Part shown: positions 25,328 through 34,229 of the stretch, piece after piece
Layout of the letters: each line of letters starts with the position of its first letter
How positions within the stretch are numbered: the stretch's first letter is position 1
Assembly (NCBI RefSeq): GCF_003323745.1
Contig: NZ_QOIL01000011.1
Coordinates: forward strand, 208,476 to 272,475
Direction of reading: 5' to 3'
From: Sphaerisporangium album
GTDB taxonomy: Bacteria > Actinomycetota > Actinomycetes > Streptosporangiales > Streptosporangiaceae
Length of the DNA stretch: 64,000 bases
Notes under the pieces: model-generated
What the model was told of the DNA's origin: nothing
What the model saw: only the letters and a program-made list of their open reading frames with translations
Database searches by the model: none
Position numbers and translations under genes: made by a program

Positions 25328-26878
25328 ATGACGCCGAATCCCCCCATCCCTGTGGTCTCGTACGCTCGTATCTCGGCTGATATCCGGCGGGACGAGCACG
25401 GCGTACAAGATCAGCACAAGGTGAATCGCGACACTGCCTCGCGCTTCGGCTGGACCGTCGTCCACGAGTACACCGACAACGACAAGTCGGCGGCGAAAGA
25501 GGGCGTTGTCCGGGACGACTTCGAGGCGATGCTACGCGCCTTACGTGCGGGGAAGCTGCCGAATGGCACACCGGTACAGGGTGTCGTGATCGTGGCAGAA
25601 GACCGGCTTGCGCGCCGTCCCGGCGACTATGAGCGGTTCGTGGAAGCGATCACGTTTCAGGACGGGCGCGTCTTTGCCGATGGGCGGGGCAGCAAGGACC
25701 TGTACAACGAAGACGTTGAGAGTATGGGGCTGTTCGGGGCGGTGATCTCCAAGATGGAGGTACGGAAGATGCAGCGACGCATGCGCCGTTCGCATCGTGC
25801 CCGTGCTGAGGAGGGCAGGCCGTCTGGCGGGCCACGCCCCTTCGGCTGGAACGAGGATCGTCTCACCCTGAACGAGGACGAGGCCGGGTTCCTACGGCAA
25901 GCCGCGAAGGACTTCCTTGGCGGACGTTCACTTCATTCGATCACTCGCGGATGGCAGGCACAGAAGGTCGTGACTTCGCTTGGCAACGAGTGGAGTGTGC
26001 GCACCCTCAAGGCCGCTTTGCGGAGCCCTCGCATCTGCGGCTTGCGAGAGCTAGGCGGAGAGCTGGTCCGGGGCGTGGACGGTGACCCGATCCAGGGTAA
26101 ATGGGCACCGATCATCACTCAGGAGGAGTGGACCGCGATCCGGGCTGTTTTCAACGCCCGCAAGGGCCACTTCATCACGCGAGACATGGAGATCGGAAGG
26201 GCGCATCCGCCCGACTACCGTGACCCTGCCTACCTGCTTTCGGGTATCGCGCGCTGCGGACGCGTCGGAGAGGACGGCAAGATCTGCAACACTCCCATGA
26301 GGGTCAACGTCAAGAAGGGGGCCGGTCACCACGCCTACGTCTGCCGGAGCAAGGCGGAGGGGGGCTGCGGTCGCTGTAGCCGTCGCGGTGATCTGGTGGA
26401 CCTCTTCGTCTCTGAGGCCGTCTTGGCGAAGCTCGGTGAGGTGACGTTCGCCGAACCCTCGGAGGGCATAGACCCGCATGCTGAGGAGCGTCTCAAAGCC
26501 ACGCAGAACCGCTTGAACGAGCTGACCACTCAGTGGAACGCGGATAACATCGGCAATGAGCTGTTCTTCAAGCTGGCCCCGGGCTTGGAACAGGAGATCG
26601 CACGGCTTCGTGCGCTGATCAACAAACAGAACGCTACGGCAGAACTGCGCCGCAAAAGAGTCGTAATGGACGTAGCAGCAATCCGGCGGCGGTGGATTTT
26701 CCCTGGTGATGAACGCGAGCCGCCGAGAATTCTCACGGAGGGTGAAGGCGGGCTGCCGATCTCGCAGAAAAGGACATACGTCCGCGAGGCGTTGCATGCT
26801 GTGATCGTCCGCCCGGCAGGAAAGGGGCAGAAGATCTTCAATCCCGACCTGTTGGAGCTGGTGTGGCGGGAAGACTGA
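25328..26878 (+). CDS. Large serine recombinase (integrase)
   Basis: 516 residues from ATG 25328 (AGGAGG 7 nt upstream; the in-frame ATGs at 25304 and 25307 lack this). The resolvase domain (about 1-150) has the catalytic Ser in SYARISAD (Ser 16) and the motif EDRLARRPGDYERF. The recombinase domain follows (about 165-300; RSLHSITRGWQ, SPRICGL), then a zinc-ribbon with cysteines in IARCGRVGEDGKICNTP, AYVCRSKAEGGCGRC. A coiled-coil segment lies near 380-440. The gene begins 40 bp from the left attachment core, as is usual. It should integrate the element at the aldo/keto reductase site; excision would normally need a directionality factor. Confidence 0.95.
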   Translation: MTPNPPIPVVSYARISADIRRDEHGVQDQHKVNRDTASRFGWTVVHEYTDNDKSAAKEGVVRDDFEAMLRALRAGKLPNGTPVQGVVIVAEDRLARRPGDYERFVEAITFQDGRVFADGRGSKDLYNEDVESMGLFGAVISKMEVRKMQRRMRRSHRARAEEGRPSGGPRPFGWNEDRLTLNEDEAGFLRQAAKDFLGGRSLHSITRGWQAQKVVTSLGNEWSVRTLKAALRSPRICGLRELGGELVRGVDGDPIQGKWAPIITQEEWTAIRAVFNARKGHFITRDMEIGRAHPPDYRDPAYLLSGIARCGRVGEDGKICNTPMRVNVKKGAGHHAYVCRSKAEGGCGRCSRRGDLVDLFVSEAVLAKLGEVTFAEPSEGIDPHAEERLKATQNRLNELTTQWNADNIGNELFFKLAPGLEQEIARLRALINKQNATAELRRKRVVMDVAAIRRRWIFPGDEREPPRILTEGEGGLPISQKRTYVREALHAVIVRPAGKGQKIFNPDLLELVWRED

Positions 26879-26910
26879 CGAGACGTCCGAAGACGTCTTG
26901 AGAGCTGTTC

Positions 26911-26941
26911 GGGGTGTCGCCTTACCTTCAGGTGACACCCC
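26911..26941 (+). terminator. Hairpin after the recombinase gene
   Basis: GGGGTGTC (26911-26918) pairs perfectly with GACACCCC (26934-26941), loop 15 nt, 33 bp after the recombinase stop. A 10-bp palindrome AAGACGTCTT lies between them at 26890-26899. Confidence 0.55.
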
Positions 26942-26974
26942 TCTTACCCTGGGCCGCTGAACAGGCGTACAGGG

Positions 26975-27034
26975 ACGGACTTCTCTGGACGTCCACGGAC
27001 TTCCTTGGACGTTGACGGACGTTGACGGACGCGT
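26975..27034. repeat. Six 10-bp-phased GGAC repeats (iteron-like)
   Basis: Six consecutive 10-bp units each carry GGAC at the same offset: ACGGACTTCT, CTGGACGTCC, ACGGACTTCC, TTGGACGTTG, ACGGACGTTG, ACGGACGCGT. The first four also form a 20-bp direct repeat. Exact helical phasing suggests cooperative protein binding, as in replication iterons or a recombinase/regulator site. Confidence 0.7.
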
Positions 27035-27139
27035 CTGGGATGTCCTGATGCGGGAACTTTTGCCTGGTCTTACTCGTTGCGTAGGTGGTACACCTGAAGG
27101 CGTCCATGCCACCCGATCACGAGAGACAGGACCAGCGAG

Positions 27140-27300
27140 AAACCGGCCCGCGATTTATTGGCGCGAATACAACTACCGGGAATACAAACCTAATTACATG
27201 GTTGCCGTTCCGCTGGATGTGCCCGGCCCAGCGGTAGGCCAAAATAATTGGCGCGCCAACCGGTCTATAAACATCGCGCACACACTTACAAACACTCCAA
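27140..27300. other. AT-richer segment with palindromes upstream of rep
   Basis: This stretch is clearly less GC-rich than its surroundings. It holds the 12-bp palindrome TTGGCGCGCCAA (27249-27260), a second TTGGCGCG at about 27158, and direct repeats of GAATACAA at about 27166 and 27180. It is a candidate replication origin or promoter region for rep. No gene is supported between 26879 and 27336. Confidence 0.4.
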
Positions 27301-27312
27301 GATACTCTCGCT

Positions 27313-27366
27313 GAAGCACCATCGTTACGCCATGCCGTGTATTCGGCATGCCCGCGATGGTGCTTC
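27313..27366. repeat. Nested perfect hairpin upstream of rep
   Basis: Outer arms GAAGCACCATCG (27313-27324) and CGATGGTGCTTC (27355-27366) are perfect 12-bp complements. Inside, CATGCCG (27331-27337) and CGGCATG (27344-27350) form a second perfect 7-bp stem with a TGTATT loop. Such structures occur at rolling-circle nicking sites, single-strand origins or attenuators. Confidence 0.8.
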
Positions 27367-27594
27367 CGTCTTCCGTGCAGGGTGGCCCCCTGCGGCGGAA
27401 GGAGCCCCCAACTGGTACCCCGTGACTCGGTACCTCTGGCAGAGCTTGCAAAGGAGTGGGGCAAGCGCAAGGCCAGTGAATCCCCCCAGTGGTCATCCGA
27501 CAAGTGGAAGCGCGTCGCGACGGTCTTCGGCGTGGAAGTGAGTTCCGAGACTCCTTCCCGTCCTGTCCCGGATCAGGATGGGAGGGCCGCGTGA
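27337..27594 (+). CDS. Small protein overlapping the rep start
   Basis: The frame ends at 27594, overlapping the rep GTG by 4 bp, which suggests translational coupling. The plausible conserved part is VPRDSVPLAELAKEWGKRKA through SDKWKRVATVFGVEVS, which looks like a small helical, perhaps DNA-binding, domain. The start is unclear: GTG 27337 lies inside the hairpin, GTG 27382 is possible, and a consensus AAGGAG precedes a CTG codon at about 27412 by 7 nt. The position before rep is where such elements may carry an excisionase or copy-control protein. The function is unproven. Confidence 0.4.
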   Translation: MYSACPRWCFRLPCRVAPCGGRSPQLVPRDSVPLAELAKEWGKRKASESPQWSSDKWKRVATVFGVEVSSETPSRPVPDQDGRAA

Positions 27595-28997
27595 GCGACG
27601 TTCCCGGCTTCTCGCCTGAGATCTACGCTGCTGCTCAGCGCGCGTCGATGCCGGACTTCGCCCGGTGGCAACAGATGGTGCGCGCCACTGGTGGCTGTGC
27701 TGAGCCGATCCGGCTTCAGGGTCACCGGATCACCTTCGACTCGGCTCTAGAGGTCCTGGATGTCTACCGGACGGCGGATGAGCCAACCGGGTATCTGCTC
27801 ACCGCGTGCGGCAACCGTCGCGCGTCCCGGTGTCCGGCCTGTGCGGAGGTCTACCGGGATGACACCTATCACCTGATCCTGTCCGGCCTGCGGGGCGGCA
27901 AGGGCGTCCCTGAGGACGTGAGCGCGCATCCCAGGGTGTTCGCCACCTTCACCGCCCCCTCGTTCGGCGCGGTCCACGCTCGACGCGAGAGGGACGGTAA
28001 GGCGCTGCCGTGTCGTCCCCGGCGGGACAACCCGGTGTGCGAGCACGGACGGCCGCAAGGCTGCGGTGCCCGCCATGACGAGGATGATTCCCAGGTCGGG
28101 CAACCGGTCTGCGTGGACTGCTACGACTACCCCGGGGCGGTGCTGTGGAACGCGCACGCGGGCGAGTTGTGGCGGCGCTTCACTCAGACTCTCCCGGCCG
28201 TCTTCGCCCGGCGGCTGGGCATCTCACGCGCGCAGCTACGGCGGCGACTGCGGCTGTCGTACGCCAAGGTGGCCGAGTATCAGGCGCGCGGCCTGGTCCA
28301 CTTCCATGCCGTGATCCGGATGGATGGACCTGACGGCCCCGGGGCGGCCCCTCCGGGCTGGGCGAGCGTGCCTGTGCTCCAGGGGGCCATCACGGAGGCT
28401 GCGGCGGGCGTCTCGGTCCCGGTGGGCGAGGACGGCGCCTCGTTCGTCGCTCGCTGGGGTGGTCAGCTCGACGTGGAACCGATCTATGTGTCTGCTTCGC
28501 TGGAAGGGGTGGCAGATCAGCGGGTGGCGTCGTACATCGCCAAGTACGCCACCAAGGGGGCGGAAGCCTCCGGGACGGTTGACCGGCCGATTCGGCAGAT
28601 GCGTGACGTGGCGTTCCTGGATGTCACCGAGCATGCCCGGCGCATGATCTACACGTGTTTCGTGCTGAACGACCTTCCCGAGTACCGGCTGATGCCGCTT
28701 CGGCGGTGGGCTCACATGCTCGGGTATCGGGGGCACTTCTCCACCAAGAGCCGCCACTACTCAACGACGCTGGGCACGCTGCGGCAGGCTCGGGCCGATC
28801 ACCAGGCCGAAGAGGCGCGCAAGCGTCGGGGCCTGCCTGACCCGGCCGAACGGCAGACGGTCACGGTGGGCGAATGGCGGTTCGCCGGAAGCGGCCACAG
28901 GGACGGCGAACGGTTCTGGGCTGAGCTGGCACGGCAACGCATCGCCACAGCTCGCCAGATCGCACGGCAACAGGCTCGCGAGCAACCGCCCGGCTGA
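27591..28997 (+). CDS. repSA: RepSA-like replication initiator
   Basis: 468 residues from GTG 27591 with GGGAGG 5 nt upstream. The N-terminal zinc-binding region (CGNRRASRCPACAEVYRDDT), VFATFTAPSFGAVHARR and GLVHFHAVIRMDG fit the actinomycete RepSA (pSAM2-type) family. The last contains an HUH-like histidine motif (HFH) of rolling-circle initiators. YIAKYATKGAEASG is a further conserved block. It should nick the double-strand origin and start rolling-circle replication of the excised element. It is convergent with the XRE gene; a large structured region separates them. Confidence 0.85.
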   Translation: MSDVPGFSPEIYAAAQRASMPDFARWQQMVRATGGCAEPIRLQGHRITFDSALEVLDVYRTADEPTGYLLTACGNRRASRCPACAEVYRDDTYHLILSGLRGGKGVPEDVSAHPRVFATFTAPSFGAVHARRERDGKALPCRPRRDNPVCEHGRPQGCGARHDEDDSQVGQPVCVDCYDYPGAVLWNAHAGELWRRFTQTLPAVFARRLGISRAQLRRRLRLSYAKVAEYQARGLVHFHAVIRMDGPDGPGAAPPGWASVPVLQGAITEAAAGVSVPVGEDGASFVARWGGQLDVEPIYVSASLEGVADQRVASYIAKYATKGAEASGTVDRPIRQMRDVAFLDVTEHARRMIYTCFVLNDLPEYRLMPLRRWAHMLGYRGHFSTKSRHYSTTLGTLRQARADHQAEEARKRRGLPDPAERQTVTVGEWRFAGSGHRDGERFWAELARQRIATARQIARQQAREQPPG

Positions 28998-29020
28998 TGG
29001 CTGGCTGACTCCGTGCGGTA

Positions 29021-29089
29021 GTGGTGTGGCCGGCGCCAATGCGAAGCACCCCGTAGGGGCCGCGAAGCGGTTGGGGCCGGCGACACCAC
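29021..29089. terminator. Multi-arm hairpin between convergent rep and XRE genes
   Basis: Outer arms at 29021-29037 and 29073-29089 pair over 17 bp with two mismatches. Inside, CCCC-GTA-GGGG and CCGC-GAA-GCGG form two small stems. It is suited to act as a bidirectional terminator; the cloverleaf shape also recalls a single-strand replication origin. Confidence 0.6.
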
Positions 29090-29110
29090 GGCGGAGAGGG
29101 AGTTACCGGC

Positions 29111-30226
29111 CTAACCCTGCTCGATCTCTGACATGAGCATCCGGAGAGTCAGACTGTGCTTTTCGGGCGGAAGCTTGTCGAGGGCTGAACGGGCGTAGAC
29201 CACGCCGCCCGTCCGGTCCCCTGCGCGTGCCAGCATCAGGCCCCGGTGCATCTCCAAGTGAGTAGCGAAACGAGGTAGAGAGGCAGGCAGATGCTTGGCT
29301 GCTACCTCCTGTGCTCGGAGCGCCGTCCGCTCGTCCCCTAGACGAGCCGCTAGCAGGCTGGTGAAGACGTTCACGCGCCACAGGGGGACGGCGTAGTCCG
29401 ATTCCTGTTCCTCGGAACCTGCCACGTCGAACACCCTTCGGCCTTCCTCAAGCAGTGCTTTCGCGGCCCTGCCATCTCCACGAATCGCCGCCACGTGAGC
29501 TTTCCCGAACAGGGCGTTCAACCTGCCTAGCGATGGCTTGTCCGAGATGGCCAACGCTTGGTTTGCGAAGGTCTCCGCGACCGACAAGGAAGCTCCCTCG
29601 TATCCGAGTGCGATAGCTGCCCTGCCTCGGACCCATACACGCGCTGAGTCGTCCTCGGAGCGGTCGGCTGCTTGCATGGCCATGAGGTACCAGTTGACGG
29701 CCTTTGAGCCGTCGTTGCCGGGGAAGGTCTTGCCGTACAAGGTCATGAGCTTGGCGGCGACATCCCAGATGCGAGGCTTGTCTACCTGCTGTTGCAGCAC
29801 AACAAGGTCACTGGCGAGGCGACGTTGTATCTCGCTGGCTCCTAGAGACATGTAGTCGTTGCCGTAGGCGGCGAGTTTGGCGTGCCAGTGATCCAGTGTG
29901 GGTCGTTTGGTCAGTGCTGCGGCAAAACCGTGCTCAATGAGGTCGGACGCCACGACCGGAGCAATGGCGGTGGCGGCGACATTGGTAAGGAACGTCCGGC
30001 GCTTCACAGGGTCGCTCTCCAGTGCCGTAAGGGGAACTTCTAGCACTGTGGCCAGGTGCCGGAGCCAGAACGGGCCGGGAGTGCGCTTGCCAAGCTCCCA
30101 ACGCGAGACGTCTTCGCGCGTCACGGTCGCGCGTTGCGCCTCCTCACAAAGCTTCGTTGCGAGGGTGCTTTGCGACCAGCCCTGATGCAAGCGAAGCTCT
30201 CGGATCACTTCACCGGTCGTGTGCAT
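29111..30226 (-). CDS. XRE-family regulator with TPR-like C-terminus (element-borne)
   Basis: 371 residues from ATG 30226, which begins the conserved MHTTGEVIRELRLHQGWSQS. The helix-turn-helix spans residues 5-70 (LATKLCEEAQ, TREDVSRWELGKRTPG). RRTFLTNVAATAIAPVVASD follows, then a long helical TPR-like region to the C-terminus. It is a cytoplasmic regulator of a type frequent in actinomycete mobile elements. Opposite orientation to rep and the methyltransferase suggests control of replication, excision or the downstream genes. It is unrelated in detail to the lanthipeptide XRE protein at 7731. Confidence 0.8.
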   Translation of the reverse strand: MHTTGEVIRELRLHQGWSQSTLATKLCEEAQRATVTREDVSRWELGKRTPGPFWLRHLATVLEVPLTALESDPVKRRTFLTNVAATAIAPVVASDLIEHGFAAALTKRPTLDHWHAKLAAYGNDYMSLGASEIQRRLASDLVVLQQQVDKPRIWDVAAKLMTLYGKTFPGNDGSKAVNWYLMAMQAADRSEDDSARVWVRGRAAIALGYEGASLSVAETFANQALAISDKPSLGRLNALFGKAHVAAIRGDGRAAKALLEEGRRVFDVAGSEEQESDYAVPLWRVNVFTSLLAARLGDERTALRAQEVAAKHLPASLPRFATHLEMHRGLMLARAGDRTGGVVYARSALDKLPPEKHSLTLRMLMSEIEQG

Positions 30227-30286
30227 GGGGCCAGTATGCGCTTGATCTGCCGTGCCATCGCGTGATCGTCGCGAAGTCCGGGGACT

Positions 30287-30328
30287 TGGCCCCCTCCTGG
30301 CCCCTCCCTGGCCCCTCCTGGCTCCTGG
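30287..30328. repeat. 11-bp imperfect tandem repeat
   Basis: Three to four copies of TGGCCCCTCC with one-base length changes, upstream of the methyltransferase gene. No other structure is seen in the 250-bp gap. Confidence 0.7.
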
Positions 30329-30474
30329 TGTGATCCCTGCCTGGCTACCACCTGACCACTTGTTGGCCACTCCGGGAACGCTTCACCAGACGGTTTGCTG
30401 TGTGCGTCACGCAACGTGCTCGCCCGCTTCCCGATCGGAACGGCGGGCGTCGTCAGGCAACGAATGGAGGCCGT

Positions 30475-31293
30475 ATGAATCTCTCGGACACTCCTGACGC
30501 CACGATCGCGGCCCCGGTTCATGATCCACAACGTCCGAACGTCGCTCGGATGTATGACTACTTCCTGGGCGGCAAGGACAACTTCCCTGCCGACCGTGAG
30601 GAGGCAGACAAGATCATCCGGGCTGTCCCCTATCTTCCTCGGCTTGCGGTGGCCAACCGGACCTTCCTCGCCCGGGTGGTCCGCTACCTGGCTCGGGAGG
30701 CGGGCGTCCGTCAGTTCCTGGACATCGGCTCGGGCTTGCCCACTCGGCAGAACGTTCACGAGGTCGCGCAAGAGATCATCCCCGGTGCCCGGGTGGTGTA
30801 CGTGGACAATGACCCCTTGGTGCGGGCTCATGCAACGGCCATCCTCGCCACCACGCCGACCACATACGCCCTTACCGGTGACCTCCGGTTGTCCGAGGAG
30901 ATCGTGAGGGCGGCCGGTCGGTACCTGGATCTGTCCGAACCTGTCGGGGTGCTGCTGTTCGCCGTCCTTCACTTCTTTCCGGACGGTGGCGCACACGACC
31001 CCTACGAGATCACGGGAACCCTGCTGCGTGCGCTGGCACCCGGCTCGTATCTGGCCGTATCCCACCTGGAACCGACTCCGGCCATGATTGCGGCATCTCT
31101 GCACTACACCCCCGCTGACGTGGTGTTCCGTGATCACGCACAAGTCTCGCGGTTCTTCACGGGCACGCGGCTGGTCGATCCGGGTGTGGTGCGGCTGAAT
31201 GAGTGGCGGCCGGTCGATCATGACCCGGTGTTCCCCAGCGATCACCCCGATATCCCGGTGTGGGTGCTGGGCGGCGTGGGACGCAAGCCATGA
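30475..31293 (+). CDS. SAM-dependent methyltransferase (DUF574-like)
   Basis: 272 residues from ATG 30475 (TGGAGG 4 nt upstream). Family text: PNVARMYDYFLGGKDNFPAD, LDIGSGLPTRQNVHEVAQ (SAM-binding motif I), VVYVDNDPLVRAHATAIL (motif II) and LLFAVLHFFPD. These DUF574 enzymes are abundant in Streptomyces-type genomes, and their substrates are largely undefined. Here the gene is cargo of the integrative element, coupled by a 4-bp overlap to the next small gene. Confidence 0.85.
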   Translation: MNLSDTPDATIAAPVHDPQRPNVARMYDYFLGGKDNFPADREEADKIIRAVPYLPRLAVANRTFLARVVRYLAREAGVRQFLDIGSGLPTRQNVHEVAQEIIPGARVVYVDNDPLVRAHATAILATTPTTYALTGDLRLSEEIVRAAGRYLDLSEPVGVLLFAVLHFFPDGGAHDPYEITGTLLRALAPGSYLAVSHLEPTPAMIAASLHYTPADVVFRDHAQVSRFFTGTRLVDPGVVRLNEWRPVDHDPVFPSDHPDIPVWVLGGVGRKP

Positions 31294-31646
31294 TCGCGGA
31301 GCTTGCCACCGTGAAACGTCCCCCGGTCGCGGTGGCGGTGCTGCGGCTGGCGCGCGAACTGGAGTCCCATGGCATCACCGCCGACCCCCACGAGGGCGAT
31401 GGGGTGGCTGCATTGTCGGTGGCCTGCTGGCTGGTGGTGTGGTGTCATGACCACCCTGCCGGACTTTGTTTCCGATGGTGGACCGGTCGGGTATCGCTGA
31501 ATACCGGGCGGTGGATTTACGCCCTGTGCCCGGCGGACAATCCCACGACGGCGGCGCGACGGATAGCCGCGCGATTTCGAGAACTGCGCGCCCTCGAAGA
31601 GGCGGAAGTCCAACTTGAAGAACACCGGTCGCCATGGCCTATCTAG
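31290..31646 (+). CDS. Small conserved protein, paralogue of the gene at 47800
   Basis: 118 residues from ATG 31290, overlapping the methyltransferase stop (ATGA). No signal peptide or membrane helix. It shares a pattern with the chromosomal protein at 47800: HGITADPHEGDGVAALSV versus HGITGEVHEGRGLALVSV; a Trp-rich centre (CFRWWTG versus CFWWSG); and PADNPTTAARRIAARFRELR versus PADDPVTTARRVAERYAQLR. The function is unknown. The next gene overlaps its end by 13 bp. Confidence 0.65.
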   Translation: MIAELATVKRPPVAVAVLRLARELESHGITADPHEGDGVAALSVACWLVVWCHDHPAGLCFRWWTGRVSLNTGRWIYALCPADNPTTAARRIAARFRELRALEEAEVQLEEHRSPWPI

Positions 31647-31915
31647 ATCAACTCGAAATCGTCTGGGTGCGCTCGGCGAAAGTCGCCGCTTACCGCTATG
31701 GCATGGTCGGCGAGGTCCGGGCCTTTATCTTGGACGTGACGCCTCGGCCGTATGAACTGCGCTGTATTCTGCCTGGCCCTAAAGGGGAACAGTTCATTCA
31801 GCGTCTCCCCAGCGAGGAAGACGCTCACGAGCGGGCACGCGAAATGCTGGCTCAATTCATGCGGCGTCTTGCCTCGCCTTCATCCGGGAACGGCGGGCCT
31901 TCGCCTGCGCCGTGA
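31634..31915 (+). CDS. Small hypothetical protein
   Basis: 93 residues from ATG 31634, overlapping the preceding gene by 13 bp, so probably the third gene of the element's methyltransferase operon. The sequence (YGMVGEVRAFILDVTPRPYE, then LPSEEDAHERAREMLAQFMR) suggests a small alpha/beta protein with a charged C-terminal helix. No family was recognised. Confidence 0.55.
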   Translation: MAYLDQLEIVWVRSAKVAAYRYGMVGEVRAFILDVTPRPYELRCILPGPKGEQFIQRLPSEEDAHERAREMLAQFMRRLASPSSGNGGPSPAP

Positions 31916-32081
31916 CCTCTCAAGCTGGGGCGGTGACGTGGTGACATCCCGGCCTACAGGCCGTGGGTTGAGCCTCATCCCTGCGTCGTCGCCCCCTCCA
32001 GGCTCGGGGGACGGGCATCCAACTAAGGGGGTATGTAGATCGGCATTAGTTGATCTCAAGGCATAGGGATGTAAGCACCTA

Positions 32082-32118
32082 GAGCCCCCGGTTTGCTGAA
32101 GCCGGGGGCTCGTCCTTT
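32082..32118 (+). terminator. Strong hairpin terminator
   Basis: Perfect 10-bp arms GAGCCCCCGG (32082-32091) and CCGGGGGCTC (32102-32111), followed by GTCCTTTTG. It closes the methyltransferase operon of the element, 167 bp after the last stop; I see no gene in between. Confidence 0.75.
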
Positions 32119-32169
32119 TGAGAATAGAGCGTTGTTCATAGCGCCACCTCCAACAAAAAGGTCAAAACT

Positions 32170-32301
32170 GTGAAGAAGTCCGGCTGGGCCATCTGTCCCG
32201 GACCTTGCGGGCAGCGGGTCTACATCCGCAGCGAACCTGAGAACTGCCCGAACTGTGGCGCGGCCATTTGCTTCGTCAACTTCGAGATTAGCGAGAACTA
32301 G
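32170..32301 (+). CDS. Zinc-ribbon mini-protein
   Basis: A 43-residue frame from GTG 32170: AICPGPCGQRVYIRSEPENC is followed by PNCGAAICFVNFEISEN. Five cysteines in CPGPC and CPNCGAAIC spacing fit a rubredoxin-like or zinc-ribbon knuckle. Only a weak AAGG lies upstream. Many actinomycete elements encode such tiny zinc proteins. The role is unknown. Confidence 0.45.
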   Translation: MKKSGWAICPGPCGQRVYIRSEPENCPNCGAAICFVNFEISEN

Positions 32302-32384
32302 ATCACGTGGCGCAATCGGGTTATGTCGAATCCGAGAACGATCAGTGTCCCGAGAGACAGAAGGGAGAGAGGTAACGCAGAAGC

Positions 32385-32418
32385 CCCCCACGGGCCTGCC
32401 CCTTGGGGAGCCCGGTGG
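32385..32418. terminator. Hairpin in the right end of the element
   Basis: CCCAC-GGGC and GCCC-GGTGGG arms flank CCCC-TT-GGGG, giving a long GC-rich stem with a small bulge. The surrounding 32302-32801 stretch has no supportable gene. Confidence 0.45.
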
Positions 32419-32801
32419 GCCGGTGCGAAGCGCCGGACCGTCGATCGCCCCCAACCCCGCAACAGGATTAACCACCCCGTGGCGATCGTAGGGCTGTAGG
32501 GGTGACTACCTGAGAAGGGTCGTGCTGCGTTGGTCGGGGGTCGTTGCCCGAGGACGGCGCGGCCCCGGGACCGGCCGAAGGCCGCAGCCCGGGAGCCGCT
32601 GGCCGCCGCAGGGCGGACGGCCCCCGACGGCGGCGCTTGCGCCGCCCTAGACCATGTAGAGAAGATCCTCGCCGAGTCGGGACTGCCGTTCAAGATCGAC
32701 AAGAGGATTCGGTTTGGGAGGTTGAGCAGACGTGCAGGTCAAGGGGGTAGTGATGGCCAATGTGGGTGGCGCTACGCCGCGAGAGTGCAGGCGGATTTCT
32801 T

Positions 32802-32823
32802 CATGCCTGAAGTGAACCACTTG

Positions 32824-32829
<6 letters not shown>
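32802..32829. mobile_element. Right attachment site (inner arm plus core TTGTAG)
   Basis: CATGCCTGA (32802-32810) and the core TTGTAG (32824-32829). Bases from 32830 onward are host aldo/keto reductase sequence. Confidence 0.8.
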
Positions 32830-33389
<560 letters not shown>

Positions 33390-33623
33390 GTCTATTACCT
33401 CCCGAACGGCCATCCCATCACACGTCCCTGCGAGCGCGGCAAAGGGGCGGAGAGCCCTGAGGGAGAGCTCGGCGACGCCCGTGAACGAGAGAACATTCCC
33501 TCGAGTTCGAGCGCTTCTATGTGACGATTCCTCAATAGAAATCCGCCCGTGACGGTCGGCCACCGCGGGCCGTAGGTGCCATTCCCGGGGCCGACCGTCC
33601 GCCCCGATCTTCTGGGAGACGCA

Positions 33624-34220
33624 TTGCCGCACCACGTGGAGCCTACGTACCGGCATCTGCTCGAATGGTACGACTTCCAGATGCGGAACATCTCCGTCAC
33701 GTGGGTGCCGGGCACGGACACGGGTCGGCTCGCGGAGGTGCTCGGCGCGGATCCGTCGACGGCCGGGCAGAGAAACCTCGCGGACGCCTACGACGAGTCC
33801 TACGAGCGAGCGGTGTCAGGCGAAGGTCCGAATCCGGTGCTCATCGGCCTGGCCGGGGCGTGGCTCGTCGTCCTGGAGCCCTTGGCCTCAGGAGGGCGTC
33901 GCAAGCTTGAGGCGCTCTCCGCCGCAGGCGAGGCTTGCTGCATCACCGTGGCCCATGGGTCGTATTGCTCGTTCTACTATGCGCGCGAAGGTCGGCTCGT
34001 GTGCCGTCTGGTCCGGCTCGACGACCCGGAGGGAGACGTGCGCCCTCTCGAACCGCGCCTCGCCGGCCTCGGATTGCGGGACAAGGTGACGTTCGACGTC
34101 TGGCTGACGCACGCCTTCCTCCTGGCCGAGCGAATCACCGGCGTCCATCTAGGTGAAGAATGGTTCGCGGACGAGCACACGCGGTACTTCTACGGCGGAG
34201 CCCTGCTCGTAGGCTCGTAG
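33624..34220 (+). CDS. DUF6461-like protein
   Basis: 198 residues from TTG 33624, chosen because GGGAG lies 6 nt upstream; GTG 33576 and GTG 33636 are alternatives. The pattern YRHLLEWYDFQMRNISVTWV, a central beta region (AWLVVLEPLASGG) and the ending WLTHAFLLAERITGVHLGEE resembles DUF6461 proteins. These are soluble actinomycete proteins of unknown function, often near polymorphic-toxin or regulatory genes. It is divergent from the broken reductase gene and convergent with the ROK regulator. Confidence 0.6.
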   Translation: MPHHVEPTYRHLLEWYDFQMRNISVTWVPGTDTGRLAEVLGADPSTAGQRNLADAYDESYERAVSGEGPNPVLIGLAGAWLVVLEPLASGGRRKLEALSAAGEACCITVAHGSYCSFYYAREGRLVCRLVRLDDPEGDVRPLEPRLAGLGLRDKVTFDVWLTHAFLLAERITGVHLGEEWFADEHTRYFYGGALLVGS

Positions 34221-34229
34221 ATTCAAGGA

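Noticed and set aside
27012..27314. Possible 100-residue gene between recombinase and rep
   Set aside because: It runs through the repeat array and AT-rich tract, has no ribosome site and shows no protein-like pattern.
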